A DNA stretch of 30,612 nucleotides, taken from positions 1 to 30,612 of the forward strand of contig JAWVYS010000034.1 of assembly GCA_033722555.1 (NCBI GenBank), in the 5' to 3' direction. Source of the stretch: Brumimicrobium sp033722555. Lineage in GTDB: Bacteria > Bacteroidota > Bacteroidia > Flavobacteriales_D > Crocinitomicaceae. How positions within the stretch are numbered: position 1 is the first letter of the stretch; every line of letters starts with the position of its first letter. A program made the position numbers and the translations under genes. The notes under the pieces were generated by a model that was given only the letters and a program-made list of their open reading frames with translations, was not told the origin of the DNA and did no database searches. Of the stretch, positions 1-7,688 are shown piece by piece.

Positions 1-1
1 G

Positions 2-406
2 ATAGATTACACCAACATCATTCGTGGCAACCGAAGGGAAGAACTTGGACTTACGGAATACGAACAGCTGCCGGATAAAGAAGTGGTAAAAGCCACTATA
101 CGCGGAGGAGAGGTTAGGTTGCGCCCCGTATTGTTAACGGCCATCACTACGGTATTGGGACTTTTACCACTGGCCATTGGTCTGAATATTGACTTTATAG
201 GTCTTGTTAAAGAATATGATCCAAACATATTCATAGGTGGAGATAATAATATGTTCTTTTCTCCAATGGCCTGGACCATTATTTATGGTCTGACTTTCGC
301 AACTTTCCTTACCTTGATTATTATACCCGCAATGTATCTATCCCTCAACAGGTTAAAAGTATGGATTTACAAAAAAATGGGTTGGCAATTGAAGTCAAAT
401 ATATGA
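2..406 (+). CDS. RND efflux transporter permease, C-terminal part (5' end outside window)
   Basis: This is the last 134 codons of an inner-membrane permease of the resistance-nodulation-division (AcrB/HAE) family, which exports small molecules using the proton gradient. The frame is open from the first bases, so the gene begins outside the window. The segment RLRPVLLTAITTVLGLLPLA is the conserved cytoplasmic loop and membrane helix near the end of AcrB-type pumps. It is followed by a hydrophilic stretch and then a last hydrophobic helix (WTIIYGLTFATFLTLIIIPA), ending in a short basic tail. The insertion between these last two helices resembles what is common in Bacteroidetes RND pumps. The substrate cannot be told from this fragment. 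A terminator-like hairpin follows 42 bases after the stop. Confidence 0.9.
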   Translation: MDYTNIIRGNRREELGLTEYEQLPDKEVVKATIRGGEVRLRPVLLTAITTVLGLLPLAIGLNIDFIGLVKEYDPNIFIGGDNNMFFSPMAWTIIYGLTFATFLTLIIIPAMYLSLNRLKVWIYKKMGWQLKSNI

Positions 407-447
407 TGTAGAAACATCCTTTTAACAGCCCATATTATTTACTTTAG

Positions 448-482
448 ATCGGGTCGGAAGTTTTTCCGGCCTGATTTTTTTT
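448..482 (+). terminator. Intrinsic terminator after the RND pump gene
   Basis: A 12-bp stem (448-459 with 464-475, all positions paired, including two G-U wobbles) with a four-base loop is followed by eight T residues (475-482). It ends transcription of the RND gene before the convergent glycosyltransferase gene. There is no T run on the other strand, so it should act in the plus direction only. Confidence 0.75.
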
Positions 483-499
483 AAAACCTGAGCATGGAA

Positions 500-1615
500 T
501 TAATGCATCATCTTTATGAATGAATTCCATAGATCATTAGCTGTCTGATCCCACGAAAACATTTTTGAACGCTCTAATCCTTTTTCAATCAGTTTCTTTC
601 TTAGACGCTCGTCTGTGAGTAATTCCATTAATTTTTGATATATATCCTCTTCATCCAAGGGATTACAGTAATGTGCTGCATCACCACCAACTTCAGGCAA
701 AGCGGTTAGATTGCCCGAAAGTACTGCTGTACCAGACCGCATTGCTTCAACAAGAGGTATTCCAAACCCTTCAAAATAACTAACAAAAGCAAAAACATCT
801 GCCGCTGCCATTAGTCCCGCAAGCTGATCGGGTGAAAGGTGCCCCGTGAATTTGACTGAGTTTTTTATATTCTCGGTAATTTCAATTTTCTGGCTTTTCC
901 AGAGAGGTTCGCCAACAATCAGAAGTTTATGAGGAAGATCTGTTTCGGTTTTGATTCTATGAAAGACCTTGATGAGCCTTTGAAGATTCTTTCTTTTATG
1001 AATCGCCCCAACGAATAGCACATACCGATTTCCTTCAGAGAACTGTTTTCGGATCTTTGCTTGCTCATCTTCGGGGAGGGGTTTAAAAATATCCGAAACA
1101 CCATTGTAGGTGATATCAATTTTATCCGATGGAACGTCATATTTATCAATGATGTCCTGTTTGGAATAATTGGAAACGGTGCATATTCGATTTGCTTTTC
1201 TGGCAAATTTTGGGAAGTATTTTTTCAGGTAATTTAACGCAGATTTGGGCAGGTCATCGGGATTGTGTTCGAAATTCAGGTCATGAATTACAGCGAGCTG
1301 AGGAAGGTTGGTTTTTAACGATAAATACCCGTCAGGAGAGATAAAAGCATCACATTTATACTTTTTCAAGGCCCGTGTTACTGAATAATTGAACCAAATT
1401 TTAAATAATATGGGATGACGAGCAGGCGGATTCAAAATTACAGGAGTCACGTTCCCGGCAAAAATGAACGATTCGTCGTAAGGTCGGTCGAAGAAGAAGA
1501 CGAACTGGTGTTCAGGATGATTTTTGACAATACGCGATATCGTTTCGTACGTATACCAGCCGAAGCCTTCCATTTTATGGCTCAGCAAAAACCTTGTATT
1601 TATTCCTATAACCAT
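500..1615 (-). CDS. Glycosyltransferase family 4 (GT-B fold)
   Basis: A 371-residue cytoplasmic or membrane-associated glycosyltransferase that would move a sugar from a nucleotide-sugar donor onto a glycan or lipid acceptor. The N-terminal half begins with GINTRFL and a Gly-rich loop (GFGWYTYE, residues 17-24), typical of the acceptor domain. The C-terminal half has VGAIHKRKN (202-210) for donor phosphate binding and the E-x7-E signature with EGFGIPLVE at residues 282-290, which marks family GT4. There is no signal peptide. It stands alone, convergent with the RND gene and divergent from msrA, so the acceptor cannot be inferred; surface polysaccharide or glycoprotein synthesis is the usual role. 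The ATG at 1613-1615 is the natural start. Confidence 0.88.
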   Translation of the reverse strand: MVIGINTRFLLSHKMEGFGWYTYETISRIVKNHPEHQFVFFFDRPYDESFIFAGNVTPVILNPPARHPILFKIWFNYSVTRALKKYKCDAFISPDGYLSLKTNLPQLAVIHDLNFEHNPDDLPKSALNYLKKYFPKFARKANRICTVSNYSKQDIIDKYDVPSDKIDITYNGVSDIFKPLPEDEQAKIRKQFSEGNRYVLFVGAIHKRKNLQRLIKVFHRIKTETDLPHKLLIVGEPLWKSQKIEITENIKNSVKFTGHLSPDQLAGLMAAADVFAFVSYFEGFGIPLVEAMRSGTAVLSGNLTALPEVGGDAAHYCNPLDEEDIYQKLMELLTDERLRKKLIEKGLERSKMFSWDQTANDLWNSFIKMMH

Positions 1616-1705
1616 TTTGCTCCGGCTAAAATAATCAAATGCGAGTAAAAGATCTTTTCTCCAAAAACTAAATCACCATATCAGACGTTTATAAAAGAAA
1701 ATATC

Positions 1706-2371
1706 ATGCAAATAAGAATATTTCCTTTGCTTTTAGCATTAGTTTTAGCCTTCGGATGCAATGCTAACTCGGAACCACAAGAAGAAATAAGTACTTCGGG
1801 TGAAGTTTCACACTCCCCGGATAGTAAAATAGAAACCAACGCAGTAGCCTATTTCGCCAGCGGTTGCTTCTGGTGCGTCGAAGCAATCTTCGAATCTGTT
1901 AAAGGCGTTGGAGATGTGGTCTCCGGATACAGTGGAGGAAAAAAAGAAAACGCAACCTATGCCAAAGTGAGTGCTGGGCTCACGGATCACGCTGAATCGG
2001 TAGCGGTTCACTATGACTCCACCAAAATAGATTATCCCACGCTGCTTAAGGTGTTTTTCGGTTCACATGATCCAACACAACTCAACCGACAAGGTCCTGA
2101 TGTTGGTAAGCAATACCGAAGTGCCATATTCTATCGCAACGAAAAGGAAAAGAAATTGGCTCAGCAATACATTGATAAACTATTGAAGGAGAATGTTTAT
2201 CCTAAGATTACAACAGAGGTGGTGAAATTTGATGGTTTTTATCCGGCGGAAGATTATCACCAGAATTATAAAAAGAAACACCCCAACGATCCGTATATTA
2301 AAAATGTTTCTAATCCGCGGTTTGACAGGTTTAAAGAGAAGTTTCCTGAGCTGTTAAAGGAAAAATCATAA
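1706..2371 (+). CDS. msrA: Peptide-methionine (S)-S-oxide reductase MsrA, lipoprotein form
   Basis: Reduces methionine-S-sulfoxide in oxidised proteins. The catalytic motif GCFWC is at residues 53-57 (Cys54 is the attacking cysteine), followed by the family blocks VVSGYSGG, TDHAESV and GSHDPTQLNRQGPDVGKQYRS, and EDYHQNY near the C terminus. The 221 residues comprise a normal MsrA domain plus a leader of about 45 residues. That leader has a hydrophobic stretch ending in LAFGC, a lipobox, so the enzyme is probably anchored in an envelope membrane and works outside the cytoplasm. No MsrB domain is fused. The gene is monocistronic: a glycosyltransferase gene diverges upstream and the atp promoter lies downstream. 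Confidence 0.93.
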   Translation: MQIRIFPLLLALVLAFGCNANSEPQEEISTSGEVSHSPDSKIETNAVAYFASGCFWCVEAIFESVKGVGDVVSGYSGGKKENATYAKVSAGLTDHAESVAVHYDSTKIDYPTLLKVFFGSHDPTQLNRQGPDVGKQYRSAIFYRNEKEKKLAQQYIDKLLKENVYPKITTEVVKFDGFYPAEDYHQNYKKKHPNDPYIKNVSNPRFDRFKEKFPELLKEKS

Positions 2372-2445
2372 GGTGTATACTGTTCTTTCTTGGAGTAGTT
2401 TACAGCGATCCATGGGTCAATTATATTAAGTGGTCGAATATCTTT

Positions 2446-2475
2446 TGTTTTTTGCTCAAAACAGAACAAAAAACA
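2446..2475. repeat. AT-rich inverted repeat just upstream of the atp promoter
   Basis: Nine bases (TGTTTTTTG, 2446-2454) are repeated in inverted orientation (CAAAAAACA, 2467-2475) around a 12-base spacer. The right arm ends immediately before the -33 element of the atp promoter. It might be the end of the msrA transcript or a regulatory site. The low complexity makes chance possible. Confidence 0.4.
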
Positions 2476-2505
2476 TTGACCTTTCTAAAAGATTATATAC
2501 CTTTG
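2476..2505 (+). promoter_or_regulatory. Promoter of the ATP synthase operon
   Basis: The -7 box TACCTTTG (2498-2505) matches the Bacteroidetes consensus TAnnTTTG exactly. TTGAC at 2476-2480 supplies a -33 element, with 19 bases between its TTG and the -7 box, the preferred spacing. Transcription should start near 2511 and give a leader of about 35 bases before atpB. Confidence 0.7.
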
Positions 2506-2545
2506 CACCCAAATTTGAACAAACGATTCTTTTATCTATTTGGGA

Positions 2546-3652
2546 ATGATGTCGAACAAAACGCTTAAAGCATTCATTTGGAGTTTGATACTGTTTATTT
2601 CAGCTCCTGCTTTTTCAAGTTCAGCCGAAGAGGGGGAGCCGGTTAATGTGAACGAAATGATCATGCATCACATCAAGGATGCGCACGAGTGGCACATCAT
2701 GGGGCCTGATCACGGTGAAGGTGCTGTTGTAATTCCGCTTCCTATTATTTTGATCGACGGAGGTTTGAAGGTTTTTATGTCTTCAAAACTGTATCACGGA
2801 GAAATCAAAACTTTTCAAAATAAAGAGGGAAAGGAAGATCATTACATCGTAAATCCTGAACTTGGTTATGGAATCGTTCATGAAAAGATTTACAAACTCA
2901 ACGCTGCCGGTGATTTGGACTTTGAGCATGGTCACCCAACAAATGCAAAACCGCTTGATTTTTCTATTACCAAGAATGTTTTTGCGCTTATCTTTTCAGC
3001 AATTCTTCTCTTTTTATTGCTGAAGGCATCTGCCTCAACCTATAAAAAGAACGGACTTTCTGCTCCAAAGGGAATAACCCGTTTCATTGAACCGATTGTT
3101 GTATTTGTGCGTGATGACATTGCCCGAGCGAATATCGGAGAGAAAAAATACAAGAAATATATGCCTTTCCTTTTGACGGCATTCTTCTTTATCTGGATCA
3201 ACAATATGATAGGTTTGATTCCGATCTTTCCCGGGGGCGCGAACCTTACCGGGAACATCAGTTTCACCCTGGTATTGGCATCCCTTACTTTGATTTTGAC
3301 ACTTATTTCCGGAAACAAACATTATTGGCAGCATATTTTTGCAACTCCGGGCGTACCGAAGGCACTTTTACCCATCATGATACCTGTTGAGGTAATTGGT
3401 ATATTTACAAAGCCTTTTGCATTGATGATACGTCTTTTTGCGAACATTACTGCCGGGCACATTATTATATTATCGTTAATAGGAATTATCTTCACGTTCC
3501 AAAATTCGGCGTGGGGCTTTTTGTCTGTTCCAATGGCATTGTTTATCTCTGTTTTGGAGCTTTTGGTTGCCTTTTTACAGGCGTTTATTTTTACGATGTT
3601 ATCTGCTCTGTTCATCGGAACGGCGGTGGCAGAAGAAGAACATCATTATTAA
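2546..3652 (+). CDS. atpB: F0F1 ATP synthase subunit a
   Basis: Membrane subunit a forms the proton half-channels beside the c-ring. The chosen start is one of two consecutive ATG codons (2546, 2549); an in-frame TTG at 2540 is less likely. At 368 residues it is about 100 longer than the E. coli protein. The excess is an N-terminal signal-like helix plus a His-rich, periplasm-facing domain (about residues 30-125), as is usual in Bacteroidetes. The C-terminal half holds the conserved helices, with the essential arginine at about residue 296 in MIRLFANITAGH. It is the first gene of atpB-E-F-H-A-G, behind a strong Bacteroidetes promoter. No atpI or atpZ gene precedes it in the window. Confidence 0.93.
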   Translation: MMSNKTLKAFIWSLILFISAPAFSSSAEEGEPVNVNEMIMHHIKDAHEWHIMGPDHGEGAVVIPLPIILIDGGLKVFMSSKLYHGEIKTFQNKEGKEDHYIVNPELGYGIVHEKIYKLNAAGDLDFEHGHPTNAKPLDFSITKNVFALIFSAILLFLLLKASASTYKKNGLSAPKGITRFIEPIVVFVRDDIARANIGEKKYKKYMPFLLTAFFFIWINNMIGLIPIFPGGANLTGNISFTLVLASLTLILTLISGNKHYWQHIFATPGVPKALLPIMIPVEVIGIFTKPFALMIRLFANITAGHIIILSLIGIIFTFQNSAWGFLSVPMALFISVLELLVAFLQAFIFTMLSALFIGTAVAEEEHHY

Positions 3653-3681
3653 ATTTGTAATCTTTATAAAAACAAATAGTT

Positions 3682-3885
3682 ATGACTGGATTAGCTGCTG
3701 TAGGAGCTGGAATCGCTGTACTAGGTGCAGGATTGGGAATTGGTAGAATCGGTGGATCTGCAATGGATGCCATCGCTCGCCAACCGGAAGCTACTTCTAA
3801 GATTCAAACTGCAATGATTATCGCTGCTGCACTTATTGAGGGTGTTGCGCTTTTCGGTGTTGTTGTTGGTTTGCTTCAAGGATAG
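3682..3885 (+). CDS. atpE: F0F1 ATP synthase subunit c
   Basis: A compact 67-residue hairpin of two membrane helices that forms the rotor ring. Helix 1 is Gly-rich (GAGIAVLGAGLGIGRIGG), the polar loop holds ARQPEA, and helix 2 carries the ion-binding carboxylate Glu53 in AALIEGVALFG. The Gln in helix 1 and the Ser/Thr after the Glu that mark sodium-binding rings are not visible, so proton coupling is likely. It starts 29 bases after atpB. A terminator-like hairpin follows directly, which could raise the amount of subunit c relative to the distal subunits. Confidence 0.95.
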   Translation: MTGLAAVGAGIAVLGAGLGIGRIGGSAMDAIARQPEATSKIQTAMIIAAALIEGVALFGVVVGLLQG

Positions 3886-3899
3886 TAAAGAAGGTTAAT

Positions 3900-3933
3900 C
3901 TCCGCATAACGGTTGGTTATGCGGAGGTTTTTT
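3900..3933 (+). terminator. Intra-operon hairpin with T run between atpE and atpF (possible attenuator)
   Basis: A perfect 11-bp stem, CTCCGCATAAC (3900-3910) with GTTATGCGGAG (3916-3926), a five-base loop, one G, and six T residues (3928-3933). By form it is an intrinsic terminator, yet five more atp genes follow on the same strand and no clear TAnnTTTG promoter lies between it and atpF at 3966. Partial termination, or stabilisation of the 3' end of an atpB-atpE mRNA, would favour subunit c, which is needed in many copies. Confidence 0.75.
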
Positions 3934-3965
3934 AAAAGTGTAGAAAAGAATAAAGTATATAAAAA

Positions 3966-4460
3966 ATGGATTTAATTACACCAGACTTAGGACTGATATT
4001 TTGGACCGGATTGGTCTTCCTTTTATTGATGTTTGTCTTGGCTAAATTTATTTGGAAGCCGATTCTGAGCGCTGTTAAGAACCGCGAGGAAAACATTCAG
4101 GAAGCATTGGACATGGCCGTGAAGACAAAAGCGGAAATGAAAAAGCTGCAGACACAGAATGAAAATTTGCTCAAGGAAGCGCGTGTTGAGAGAGATCAAA
4201 TGATCAAAGAGGCAAAAGAGACGGCGAATAAAGTAATTGAAGAAGCAAAGACAAAGGCCAAGGAAGAAGCCGATAAAGTGCTTAATAATGCACGGGCTTC
4301 GATAACTGCTGAAAAGAATGCAGCCATCACTGAATTGAAGACTCAGGTAGCGTCTGTAGCGCTTGAGATCGCTGAAAAAGTTATTCGTGAAGAACTCTCT
4401 TCTGATGAGAAACAAAGAGTATTGGCTTCTAAACTTGCTGAAGATATCAGTTTAAACTAG
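3966..4460 (+). CDS. atpF: F0F1 ATP synthase subunit b
   Basis: The peripheral stalk subunit that ties F0 to F1. It has 164 residues, with one N-terminal membrane helix (about 9-30, LIFWTGLVFLLLMFVLAKFI), then a long charged coiled coil (about 38-125) rich in Ala, Lys and Glu, and a C-terminal part that should contact subunit delta. The length is normal for the family. It lies downstream of the intra-operon hairpin and four bases before atpH, so atpF and atpH are probably translated together. Confidence 0.93.
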   Translation: MDLITPDLGLIFWTGLVFLLLMFVLAKFIWKPILSAVKNREENIQEALDMAVKTKAEMKKLQTQNENLLKEARVERDQMIKEAKETANKVIEEAKTKAKEEADKVLNNARASITAEKNAAITELKTQVASVALEIAEKVIREELSSDEKQRVLASKLAEDISLN

Positions 4461-4464
4461 TAAG

Positions 4465-4998
4465 ATGAAAGGTTACAAAGTAGCAGGACGATATGCCCAA
4501 TCTTTATTGGAAATCACCGAAGACAAAGGTGTAACCAAGGAGGTTGTGAGGGATATGGAGTTTTTGATCAAGGCAGTTGCTGAGAGTCGGGATTTCATGG
4601 TTTTTCTAAATAGTCCAATCATCAATCCAAACAGAAAAAATGACATTCTCGATAAGGTTTTTGAAGATTTTCAGGAATTAACCCTAGGTTTTATTCACCT
4701 GATTACCAAAAACAGAAGAGAGATGCTATTGCCGCTGATTGCTGAGCAGTTTATTGCTAAGGTAAAGGAGGTCAACGGCATAGTGCCTGTGACTGTTACT
4801 TCTGCCGTTAAAATGGAAGAAGGTTTACGAAATCAGATTCTTAGTAAACTGAAGCAAGGAATTGATGGTACGATAGAGATTGAGGAGAAAGTTGATCCTA
4901 AGCTTTTGGGCGGATTTGTGGTTCGTATGGGTGATATCCGTGTGGATGCAAGTGTCGCTCATCAACTGAATGAATTAAAACAACGATTAACACGATAA
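4465..4998 (+). CDS. atpH: F0F1 ATP synthase subunit delta
   Basis: A 177-residue OSCP/delta subunit that caps the alpha3beta3 head and holds the peripheral stalk. The N-terminal helical domain starts with VAGRYAQSLLEI, a conserved opening. The C-terminal domain has the family signature KLLGGFVVRMGDIRVDASV. The length is normal. It lies four bases after atpF and 38 before atpA, in the order expected for the operon. Confidence 0.93.
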   Translation: MKGYKVAGRYAQSLLEITEDKGVTKEVVRDMEFLIKAVAESRDFMVFLNSPIINPNRKNDILDKVFEDFQELTLGFIHLITKNRREMLLPLIAEQFIAKVKEVNGIVPVTVTSAVKMEEGLRNQILSKLKQGIDGTIEIEEKVDPKLLGGFVVRMGDIRVDASVAHQLNELKQRLTR

Positions 4999-5036
4999 TT
5001 GGTGACGCTGAGTCACGACAAAAAGTAATAGAAATT

Positions 5037-6611
5037 ATGGCAGATATAAAACCAGCAGAAGTTTCTGCAATTTTAAGAGAGCAGCTTTCGGGATTTAAAT
5101 CGGAGGCGGAGTTACAGGAAGTTGGTACTGTTCTTCAGATTGGAGATGGTATTGCACGTATTTACGGACTCGGTGGGGTTCAGTACGGTGAACTTATTGA
5201 ATTTGAGGGCGGACTACAGGGTATCGCACTTAACCTGGAGGAAGATAACGTAGGTGCTGTATTGCTCGGACGTTCTTCTGAAGTAATGGAAGGCGATACT
5301 GTGAAAAGACTTGGTCGTATTGCTTCTGTGAGAGTCGGAGAAGGAATCGTTGGACGTGTTGTTGATACGCTTGGAAATCCTATCGACGGTAAAGGTAAGA
5401 TCGAAGGTGAACTTTTCGAAATGCCTATCGAACGTAAAGCTCCCGGGGTAATATTCAGAGAGCCTGTAGCTGAACCGTTACAGACAGGAATCAAGGCTAT
5501 CGATGCAATGATCCCTATTGGAAGAGGTCAGCGTGAGTTGATTATTGGTGACCGTCAGACCGGTAAAACTACTGTGGCAATCGATGCCATTATCAATCAA
5601 AAGGAATTTTATGATGCCGGTAATCCGGTACATTGTATATACGTTGCCGTTGGACAAAAGGGATCCACGGTTGCAGGTATAGTTAAGAAACTCGAGGAAG
5701 CGGGTGCGATGGCTTACACTACAGTAGTTGCTTCTAACGCTTCAGATCCTGCTCCAATGCAGTTCTTTGCTCCGATGACAGGTGCAGCCATTGGAGAATA
5801 TTTCCGTGATACGGGAAGACCAGGGCTGATCGTATTTGATGACCTTTCGAAGCAGGCCGTTGCTTACCGTGAGGTATCACTGCTACTTCGTCGTCCTCCG
5901 GGTCGTGAGGCTTATCCGGGTGACGTTTTCTATCTGCACTCAAGATTGCTCGAGCGTGCAGCGAAGATCATCAACGATGACAAGATCGCTTCCCAAATGA
6001 ACGATCTACCAGATTCGTTGAAAGACAAGATCAAAGGGGGTGGTTCTTTAACGGCGCTTCCTATTATTGAAACTCAGGCCGGTGACGTATCTGCGTATAT
6101 TCCGACAAATGTGATCTCCATCACCGACGGGCAGATATTCCTGGATTCTGATCTTTTCAACTCCGGTATTCGTCCTGCTATTAACGTAGGTATTTCAGTA
6201 TCGCGTGTGGGAGGTGCTGCTCAGATTAAATCGATGAAAAAAGTAGCGGGAACGTTGAAACTTGATCAGGCACAGTATCGTGAACTTGAGGCATTTGCTA
6301 AATTTGGTTCAGACCTCGACACAGCTACAAAGAATGTTCTTGATAAAGGGGCCAGAAACGTTGAAATCCTTAAACAAGATGAAGGTGATCCTTACCCGGT
6401 AGAAAGACAAATTGCGATCATTTACGTAGGAACCAAAGGACTTATTCAAAATGTTCCTGTAAATAAAGTGAAAGATTTTGAACAAGAATATCTGGATTAT
6501 CTGGATGCAAAGCATAAAGATGTGATGAATGAACTGAAAGCCGGTAAGTTGACTGATGAGGCAACTCAAACACTTGCTAAAGTTGCTAAAGAGATCGCAT
6601 CGAAATATTAA
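5037..6611 (+). CDS. atpA: F0F1 ATP synthase subunit alpha
   Basis: The regulatory nucleotide-binding subunit of the F1 head, 524 residues. The Walker A loop GDRQTGKTT is at residues 171-179, with the alpha-type Gln in place of the usual Gly. VFDDLSKQAVAYR gives the Walker B region, and PGREAYPGDVFYLHSRLLERA the ATP synthase alpha/beta signature area. The N-terminal beta barrel and C-terminal helical domain are complete. The partner catalytic subunit beta (atpD) is not in the window, as is usual in Bacteroidetes, where atpD-atpC sit in a separate operon. Confidence 0.97.
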   Translation: MADIKPAEVSAILREQLSGFKSEAELQEVGTVLQIGDGIARIYGLGGVQYGELIEFEGGLQGIALNLEEDNVGAVLLGRSSEVMEGDTVKRLGRIASVRVGEGIVGRVVDTLGNPIDGKGKIEGELFEMPIERKAPGVIFREPVAEPLQTGIKAIDAMIPIGRGQRELIIGDRQTGKTTVAIDAIINQKEFYDAGNPVHCIYVAVGQKGSTVAGIVKKLEEAGAMAYTTVVASNASDPAPMQFFAPMTGAAIGEYFRDTGRPGLIVFDDLSKQAVAYREVSLLLRRPPGREAYPGDVFYLHSRLLERAAKIINDDKIASQMNDLPDSLKDKIKGGGSLTALPIIETQAGDVSAYIPTNVISITDGQIFLDSDLFNSGIRPAINVGISVSRVGGAAQIKSMKKVAGTLKLDQAQYRELEAFAKFGSDLDTATKNVLDKGARNVEILKQDEGDPYPVERQIAIIYVGTKGLIQNVPVNKVKDFEQEYLDYLDAKHKDVMNELKAGKLTDEATQTLAKVAKEIASKY

Positions 6612-6647
6612 TCCGTTATTGCACCAGGCTAATTTTGTAAAAGACAA

Positions 6648-7523
6648 ATGGCGAATTTAAAGGAAATAAAAAGTCGTATAACTTCGATAAGTTCAACAAT
6701 GCAGATAACTTCTGCAATGAAGATGGTGTCGGCTGCAAAATTGCGAAAAGCACAGGATGCGATCACCCAGTTGAGGCCCTATGCCCAGAAACTGCAGGAG
6801 ATTCTTCGCAATGTTAGTGGAACACTTGATCTTTCGGAGAACAAATATGCGGAAGAAAGAGACATAAAAAACGTTCTTATTATCGGTATATCCTCGAATC
6901 GTGGTCTTTGCGGTGGATTTAACAACAATATCACGAAAAGAATCAATGTTCTTTTGAAGGAAGAATATCAAGGCAAAGAAGTTAAGGTTCTTACAATTGG
7001 TAAAAAGGTGAACGATGCTTTTAAAAATCGTGGCCTGACTGTCCGTCCAGATAAACTGGGATCTGCTGAGGATGTCTTCAACGATCTTACTTTCGCTCGG
7101 GTGGCTGCTCACGCAGAATATGCAATGGAAAGTTTTGTAAATGAGAAATACGATAGAGTAGTGATCGTTTACAATCAATTCAAGAATGCAGCGGTACAGG
7201 AAGTACAGGCTGAACAGTTGTTACCCATTGAGCCGTCTGAAGAAAACTCAGCGAAATCGTCAGGTGATTACATTTTTGAGCCTTCAAAAGTGGAGATCGT
7301 TAAAGATTTAATTCCTAAAACCTTGAAATTACAGTTATTCAAGGCTGTTTTGGATTCACATGCTGCGGAACACGGTGCGCGAATGACAGCAATGCATAAA
7401 GCTACCGATAATGCCGGTGAACTTAAGAGAGATCTTACCTTGGAATATAACAAGGCTCGCCAGGCTTCTATTACCAACGAAATTCTTGAAATAGTTGGTG
7501 GTGCTGAGGCATTGAATAATTAA
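6648..7523 (+). CDS. atpG: F0F1 ATP synthase subunit gamma
   Basis: The central rotating shaft of F1, 291 residues. The N-terminal coiled-coil strand begins LKEIKSRITSISSTMQITSA and the middle domain has SSNRGLCGGFN. The C-terminal helix contains the conserved ALDSHAAEHGARMTAMHKATDNA-type region (about 236-258; Val at the second position here), and the end has YNKARQASITNEILEIVGGA. It is the last gene of the operon; a strong terminator follows 18 bases after the stop. Confidence 0.95.
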   Translation: MANLKEIKSRITSISSTMQITSAMKMVSAAKLRKAQDAITQLRPYAQKLQEILRNVSGTLDLSENKYAEERDIKNVLIIGISSNRGLCGGFNNNITKRINVLLKEEYQGKEVKVLTIGKKVNDAFKNRGLTVRPDKLGSAEDVFNDLTFARVAAHAEYAMESFVNEKYDRVVIVYNQFKNAAVQEVQAEQLLPIEPSEENSAKSSGDYIFEPSKVEIVKDLIPKTLKLQLFKAVLDSHAAEHGARMTAMHKATDNAGELKRDLTLEYNKARQASITNEILEIVGGAEALNN

Positions 7524-7541
7524 ACATTAATATTTTGTAAG

Positions 7542-7573
7542 AAAGGGGTTTACCGCATGGTAAACCCCTTTTT
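7542..7573 (+). terminator. Terminator of the ATP synthase operon
   Basis: A perfect 13-bp stem, AAAGGGGTTTACC (7542-7554) with GGTAAACCCCTTT (7559-7571), a four-base loop, and a T run at 7569-7573. It ends the atp operon after atpG and confirms that atpD and atpC do not follow. Confidence 0.85.
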
Positions 7574-7639
7574 GCGTTTTGGAGTCTGCAGGTACGAAAT
7601 GTAATTTTTCAACCATTTGTGGGTTATTTACGTCTTTAA

Positions 7640-7670
7640 TTTGTAAAAGGCAACATTTAGGACTATTTTG
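7640..7670 (+). promoter_or_regulatory. Possible promoter of the first M43 protease gene
   Basis: TTTG (7640-7643) and TATTTTG (7664-7670) are separated by 20 bases. The second element is one base short of TAnnTTTG, so the match is imperfect. If it is used, the transcript would begin shortly before the ATG at 7689, which argues against the in-frame TTG at 7668. Confidence 0.3.
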
Positions 7671-7688
7671 TCCGCTCATTCTGAAATT

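Noticed and set aside
4023..4415. Long minus-strand frame (130 codons) opposite atpF
   Set aside because: It is antisense to a certain gene, its translation is Cys/Phe/Leu-rich with no recognisable domain, and it arises from the codon use of the coiled coil.
6693..7178. Minus-strand frame of 161 codons opposite atpG
   Set aside because: It lies wholly inside a conserved gene, shows no domain, and lacks a promoter; it is a shadow of atpG.
7668..7688. TTG start for the first M43 protease
   Set aside because: The seven added residues precede a complete signal peptide that starts at the ATG at 7689, and a possible promoter box overlaps the TTG.
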